From positions 66,768,659-66,832,658 of the forward strand of contig CM049313.1 of the NCBI GenBank assembly GCA_026874595.1: a DNA stretch of 64,000 nt, read 5' to 3'. Positions 60,336-64,000 of this stretch are shown here, in pieces (position 1 is the stretch's first letter; the number at the start of each line of letters is the position of its first letter). The position numbers and the translations under genes are program-made. The notes under the pieces were generated by a model. It had not been told where the DNA came from and did no database searches. It saw only the letters and a list, made by a program, of their open reading frames with translations. This DNA comes from Sipunculus nudus. Taxonomy: Eukaryota > Annelida > Sipuncula > Golfingiida > Sipunculidae.

Positions 60336-62189
60336 CTCTAAAGTAACGATTGCTTGTTGTAGACTTCAAATGATGGGCACCTGTTTAGTTAGTTTTCTCA
60401 TGGTTTTGTCTCTGCAGGCTTGCCCATATTAAGATTCATGTAATAAATGACAGAGGGAAAAATAGAAAGTGAAGATTGGCCAGAAGACGGTCAAGTCTTG
60501 TGACGTCAACAACTAATAATATTAGACGTAATTAAGACGAACTTCGGGAGAACTGCCTTATTAGCGCCCCAGTTCGTGTAGCCTGATGATATCTGCATTC
60601 CTTTGGCAGGTATGCGTGCATCAGAGTTTAGATAGCTGAGAGATGATGAATATAAGGGTAGATTGTCGGTGTCTGGTGAAGGCCACGATGATTTCGCTGT
60701 AACGGAATTCAGAGCGAGTATCACATTTTGCCAACGGACTGGAATTCTGGCGAATTTACACATTATTGGCGCTTCCAGGAACAGATTGAGGACATTATTT
60801 AAACGCCTAACTGTGGAGGTAGTGGATATTGCTGTGTTGAAACATATTTGGTTACCTAGAGCTGGATGATTCCAGGAGACATTAGCTGTAAAAGACACTG
60901 ACTCTCAGCCAAGTTAGAATCGTCTGTGCCTAAAATAGTGTTGCGTGATCTGTGCCTTGAGAGTATAACCAATACTGCAGCGATGGACTGTTGGTAGTTG
61001 AAGCTCCGTGTATCTAAAGGTGGACTGATTTTACTGTGAACACAGTGCGAGCAAATGGGGAACCGAGCAACGCAACATTCCGATGTCACGTGTTCCATGT
61101 CACCAGGAGAAGTGTAAACAAGGGACTACTCAGTGTACTGAGGTTAACGGACGTTATTTAACTTTCAGAGTGCACGTATGCATGAGTTTCAGCCAGTTGG
61201 GAGACACTTAAAAGAACCTGGTCGTTCATATCTCCAGTGGTGTGACAGGGGGATATCGCACTTAAGCTTCATACAGGTGTGTGTGGTTGTTAATAATAAA
61301 TTTAACGCCACTGGCTAGAACTTTATCCAGTGCTTAGCTATAGGAACAGGCCGGCGAATTTTGTATTCACCAAAAATATCATACAATAGTTGTCAGAAGG
61401 AACTGTATGGTGGCTTGTTAGACATGATCATTTATGAAGCATTAAATAAGTCATGTCTATATCTGAATTGTAACCACATGACCATGAAAATCAACTCCTG
61501 GGAAATAATGAAAAAATACAGCGGCTATTATTAGATATCGTTGAGGCCTTCCAAAATAAGATTTTCTTGATTGTCTACACCTGTTTTATTGGATTACACG
61601 TTTTCCCTCGTAGCTCAACAGATGAGAGACACAAGTGTCTTCATCACGCGGAGCTGCGACCAGTTATTAAAAAAGTAAATCGCATATCAAGGTTCTCTAA
61701 GCAGGATAATTTTTTTATTCATGTAATAGTATGTACAAATTAATCTGGATTTTATCTATATCTGTTAAGAAAATCTTGGGCTAATCTAACATAATATAAA
61801 CAGGTTTATTGCTTTATATTGAACATCGAAGACGTGTAGTTCTTGGTCAAAAGTAAATAATTTTGAATTTCTTAAGCACAATTAAGCACGAAGCAGCAAT
61901 AAAAAGATGCCTTCATCGATGCTTAGAAAGAATACTTTAAATGATTTTTGGTGGCACCATCAGTTGAATGTAAACGAAGGTAACCCAATACAATCAACAC
62001 GATATGGCATTGTAAAGCATTGAATATATAGTTTTTTTTCAGTTCTTGCTATTAATAATCCTGCTGTCATACGTTTACGTAAACCCATTAGATCGAATCT
62101 CTGAGATTCTATCAAGAGTTCCATCAGCGAAAACCTTCAGCTTCGAGGCCTAGCGCCTTTGCCGACATAGGCTACATCTATTGTTTTAC
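60336..62189. other. No gene recognised
   Basis: A 130-aa minus-strand frame (60506-60898) overlaps a plus-strand frame and shows no family motif, signal or splice context. Less AT-rich than its surroundings, possibly an old transposon body. Confidence 0.3.
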
Positions 62190-62660
62190 ACGCCCGTCTA
62201 ATGACGGGAGTATTATGGTATATCCGTCCGTCCATCCTTACCGGGGCTTTGATGGATTTTTACGAAACTCACCATAACTACTTCCCAACAGATTATCTCG
62301 CCCGAGTTCGATTATGGGCAACATCCACGCATTTTAATAAAGTCACGGGCCACTACAGACTTCTTTGTGGCATCGCCGCAATAACGTACGAAGAATATGA
62401 AGGATTTTGATATAACTCGTCAGAAATATTAATCAATATCATTACCCGCCTAAGTCCGATGTCCGATGCATATTTTTATGAGGTCAGAGGTCACCGCACT
62501 TTGGAGGCACCTTACCAAAAGTCCTATGGATATTCATGAAACTCATTATACATATTTACCAATAGAGTTTCTCACTTGAATTACCGTCTCATGAAAATTC
62601 AAGCATTTTTAATGAGGTCAGAGGTCGATACAGATACACGACGGGCTTATTATGCACGAT
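62190..62660 (+). repeat. Two diverged monomers of a dispersed repeat
   Basis: ggatttttacgaaactcacc…acttcccaacaga…ctcgcccgagtt… (from about 62250) is echoed by ggatattcatgaaactcatt…tttaccaatagag…ctcacttgaatta… (from about 62528). Each monomer also has a gcattttaat(a/g)a(a/g)gtca block (62330, 62604). tccgtccgtccatcc at 62224 is the tail type common in mollusc repeats. Confidence 0.65.
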
Positions 62661-64000
62661 TGCAGTGTTCTTGTTATATACATACTTTAGATAATCTCCC
62701 TCCACTCTCTTGCGCTCCTAAAATAACTCTCAATAAAACATGTTTACATTTTATATTTTGATTATTTTATTATGAAGATATCTCTAATCCAGAAAACTAA
62801 CCCTTTAACGCATACCAGGCCTCCCACCCCTACTTTAATCCGCCCCGCCACATGTTGTCCCATAAACAGCTGGTAATGTTGGTAAATATGACTTGCGATG
62901 TAATGGCGGATCCGAATTCCATCTATGATATACAAGCTTCATGCAACCAGCCAGACACAAGGATTACTTCTTCCTGCTCAGCCAGAATTATTTTGTCTTA
63001 CGTTAATGCAAAAATAATATGTGGTTATGAATTATCCTTATAAGAAACCCTTGTAAGTTTAAGAAATGTCTTCTTTTAATCCAAACGTTCCTACAAGTGC
63101 ACAACTGATATAATAATAAAGTTCCTGGGTGAAGATAAAAACTATGGGCGTTCTGAAGAACGTTCTTTCTTTTTTTGTATTATCTCGAGATTCATTCTTT
63201 ATAGACTTCTCCTTATTTTATAACCTTTACCTTTTTGTTCTAAACTCTACACGAGTTTAAATTAATGAATCACGGTCTCATTAATAACAAGTTCTTCTGG
63301 TGTTTTCTTAGAGAGCAACATGTAATTAAATATATACAACATGTAATAAGCCCCCTTACTTTTTTCATATGGTTATCGTTGAGTTGTCATTGTTTTCTGA
63401 ATGTACCTCAAAATAAAGTCGTCATCGTTTATATTTTTAAGAATGTCACCGGGTGTTTTCTAATGAAGCACATTTCATTTCCTATTTTTTAAAATTTAAT
63501 ATAGCACATCATGCATGCTCTTAAAGGTGGAGAATACCACTAATGTTTTTGAGGTTTTTTTCAGCTTAAAACAGAGTTTCGGCAAGGGTCCAGAGCACGC
63601 AAGTTGCCCGTTTATTTGCAGTTCCCGGGGTCTCCCTTGGGATCGTTACCACTGTGATCGCCTGTGTAAGCCCTGGTATCAGCGGCAATTTCCAACAAGA
63701 CACATTAGGCTAAATGCTAATACTCAAACTTTGATTTGTCTCAGAAAATAATACTTAGCATGGAAAAACTATCACGATGCCGATGTCATAGGCGAGGTAA
63801 TTCAAAGAAGAGAAGTGATAGTTCACACTGCTTTTAGTCCAATGATGATGGTGCTTAAATATTGTATATCAATGACACGTACTTATATACGTGTTCCTTG
63901 GTGCTTTTAAATAATTAATTGTATGATACTCTTTGTTTGAGATGAAATCACTTCATAGCTTAGGGACCATTTCGGCTAGTTTATTACCCGTTTCCCGACA
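62661..64000. other. No gene recognised
   Basis: Short frames only. At 63622-63665 an acceptor-like tttatttgcag and donor-like gtaagc bracket 44 bases, too short to support an exon call. Confidence 0.3.

Noticed and set aside
60506-60898. 130-aa minus-strand open frame
   Set aside because: Longest frame in the right part, but no family motif, signal, splice context or coding-like composition. A second frame is open on the other strand.
63622-63665. Short plus-strand exon bracketed by tttgcag and gtaagc
   Set aside because: 44 bases with two open frames and no partner exon; splice-like dinucleotides are expected by chance.
1-64000. CRISPR arrays, operons, rRNA genes or bacterial features
   Set aside because: No regularly spaced identical repeats with spacers and no rRNA-like blocks; intron-split genes show this is animal nuclear DNA.

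Overview
This is an animal nuclear window: AT-rich, intron-dense and full of TA-dinucleotide microsatellites, with one confidently identifiable protein gene. The repeats point to a lophotrochozoan, most likely a bivalve mollusc. They include arrays whose monomers carry 'gtgacctt(g)acctttgac…tcatgaccc', a 'ggacggacggacgacgg…agctcagatgac' tail, tRNA-headed SINEs, and short TIR elements built around long G/C tracts. The assignment rests on general resemblance and I could not search a database.

The left 25.7 kb holds the central part of a proprotein convertase gene on the minus strand, closest to prohormone convertase 1/3 (PCSK1). Eight exons, all with GT/AG borders and mutually compatible phases, join into 932 nt (310 codons plus 2 nt). 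They run from the end of the prodomain (25717) to just past the catalytic serine (2966). The Asp, His and Ser of the subtilisin triad and the oxyanion-hole Asn are all present, each on its own exon. The signal peptide and N-terminal prodomain, and the rest of the catalytic domain, P domain and tail, are not visible. The 3' part must lie left of position 1; the 5' part lies in or beyond the long right-hand stretch.

The PCSK1 introns are crowded with mobile and tandem DNA. The intron at 6594-10180 holds a structurally complete miniature LTR retrotransposon (TRIM, 7089-7875). It has two ~154-bp LTRs, a TSD, a primer-binding site resembling that for tRNA-Pro, and a polypurine tract. Its LTRs carry a tRNA-like RNA polymerase III A box and B box next to a 12-bp hairpin. 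A 352-bp hAT-type MITE with a perfect 8-bp TSD is nested inside it. Other intronic elements are a TAA-flanked Harbinger-type MITE (1575-1912), a 62-bp minisatellite (about 5880-6207), and a degenerate repeat found at both ends of one intron that includes the real 5' splice site.

The right 38 kb (25.7-64 kb) is gene-poor. It has one plausible plus-strand signal-peptide exon (36181-36365), a decayed CR1/L2-like reverse transcriptase tail in the intron just left of it (24154-24416), a tandem 304-bp duplication (39857-40466), SINEs, MITEs and bivalve-type repeat arrays. Several less AT-rich, microsatellite-free stretches (about 34.9-35.3, 42.4-43.1, 50.2-51.1, 54.5-55.0 and 59.5-59.8 kb) look more like conserved regulatory DNA than like the repeats around them. 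Most short open frames in this half cross microsatellites or repeats and are not called as genes.
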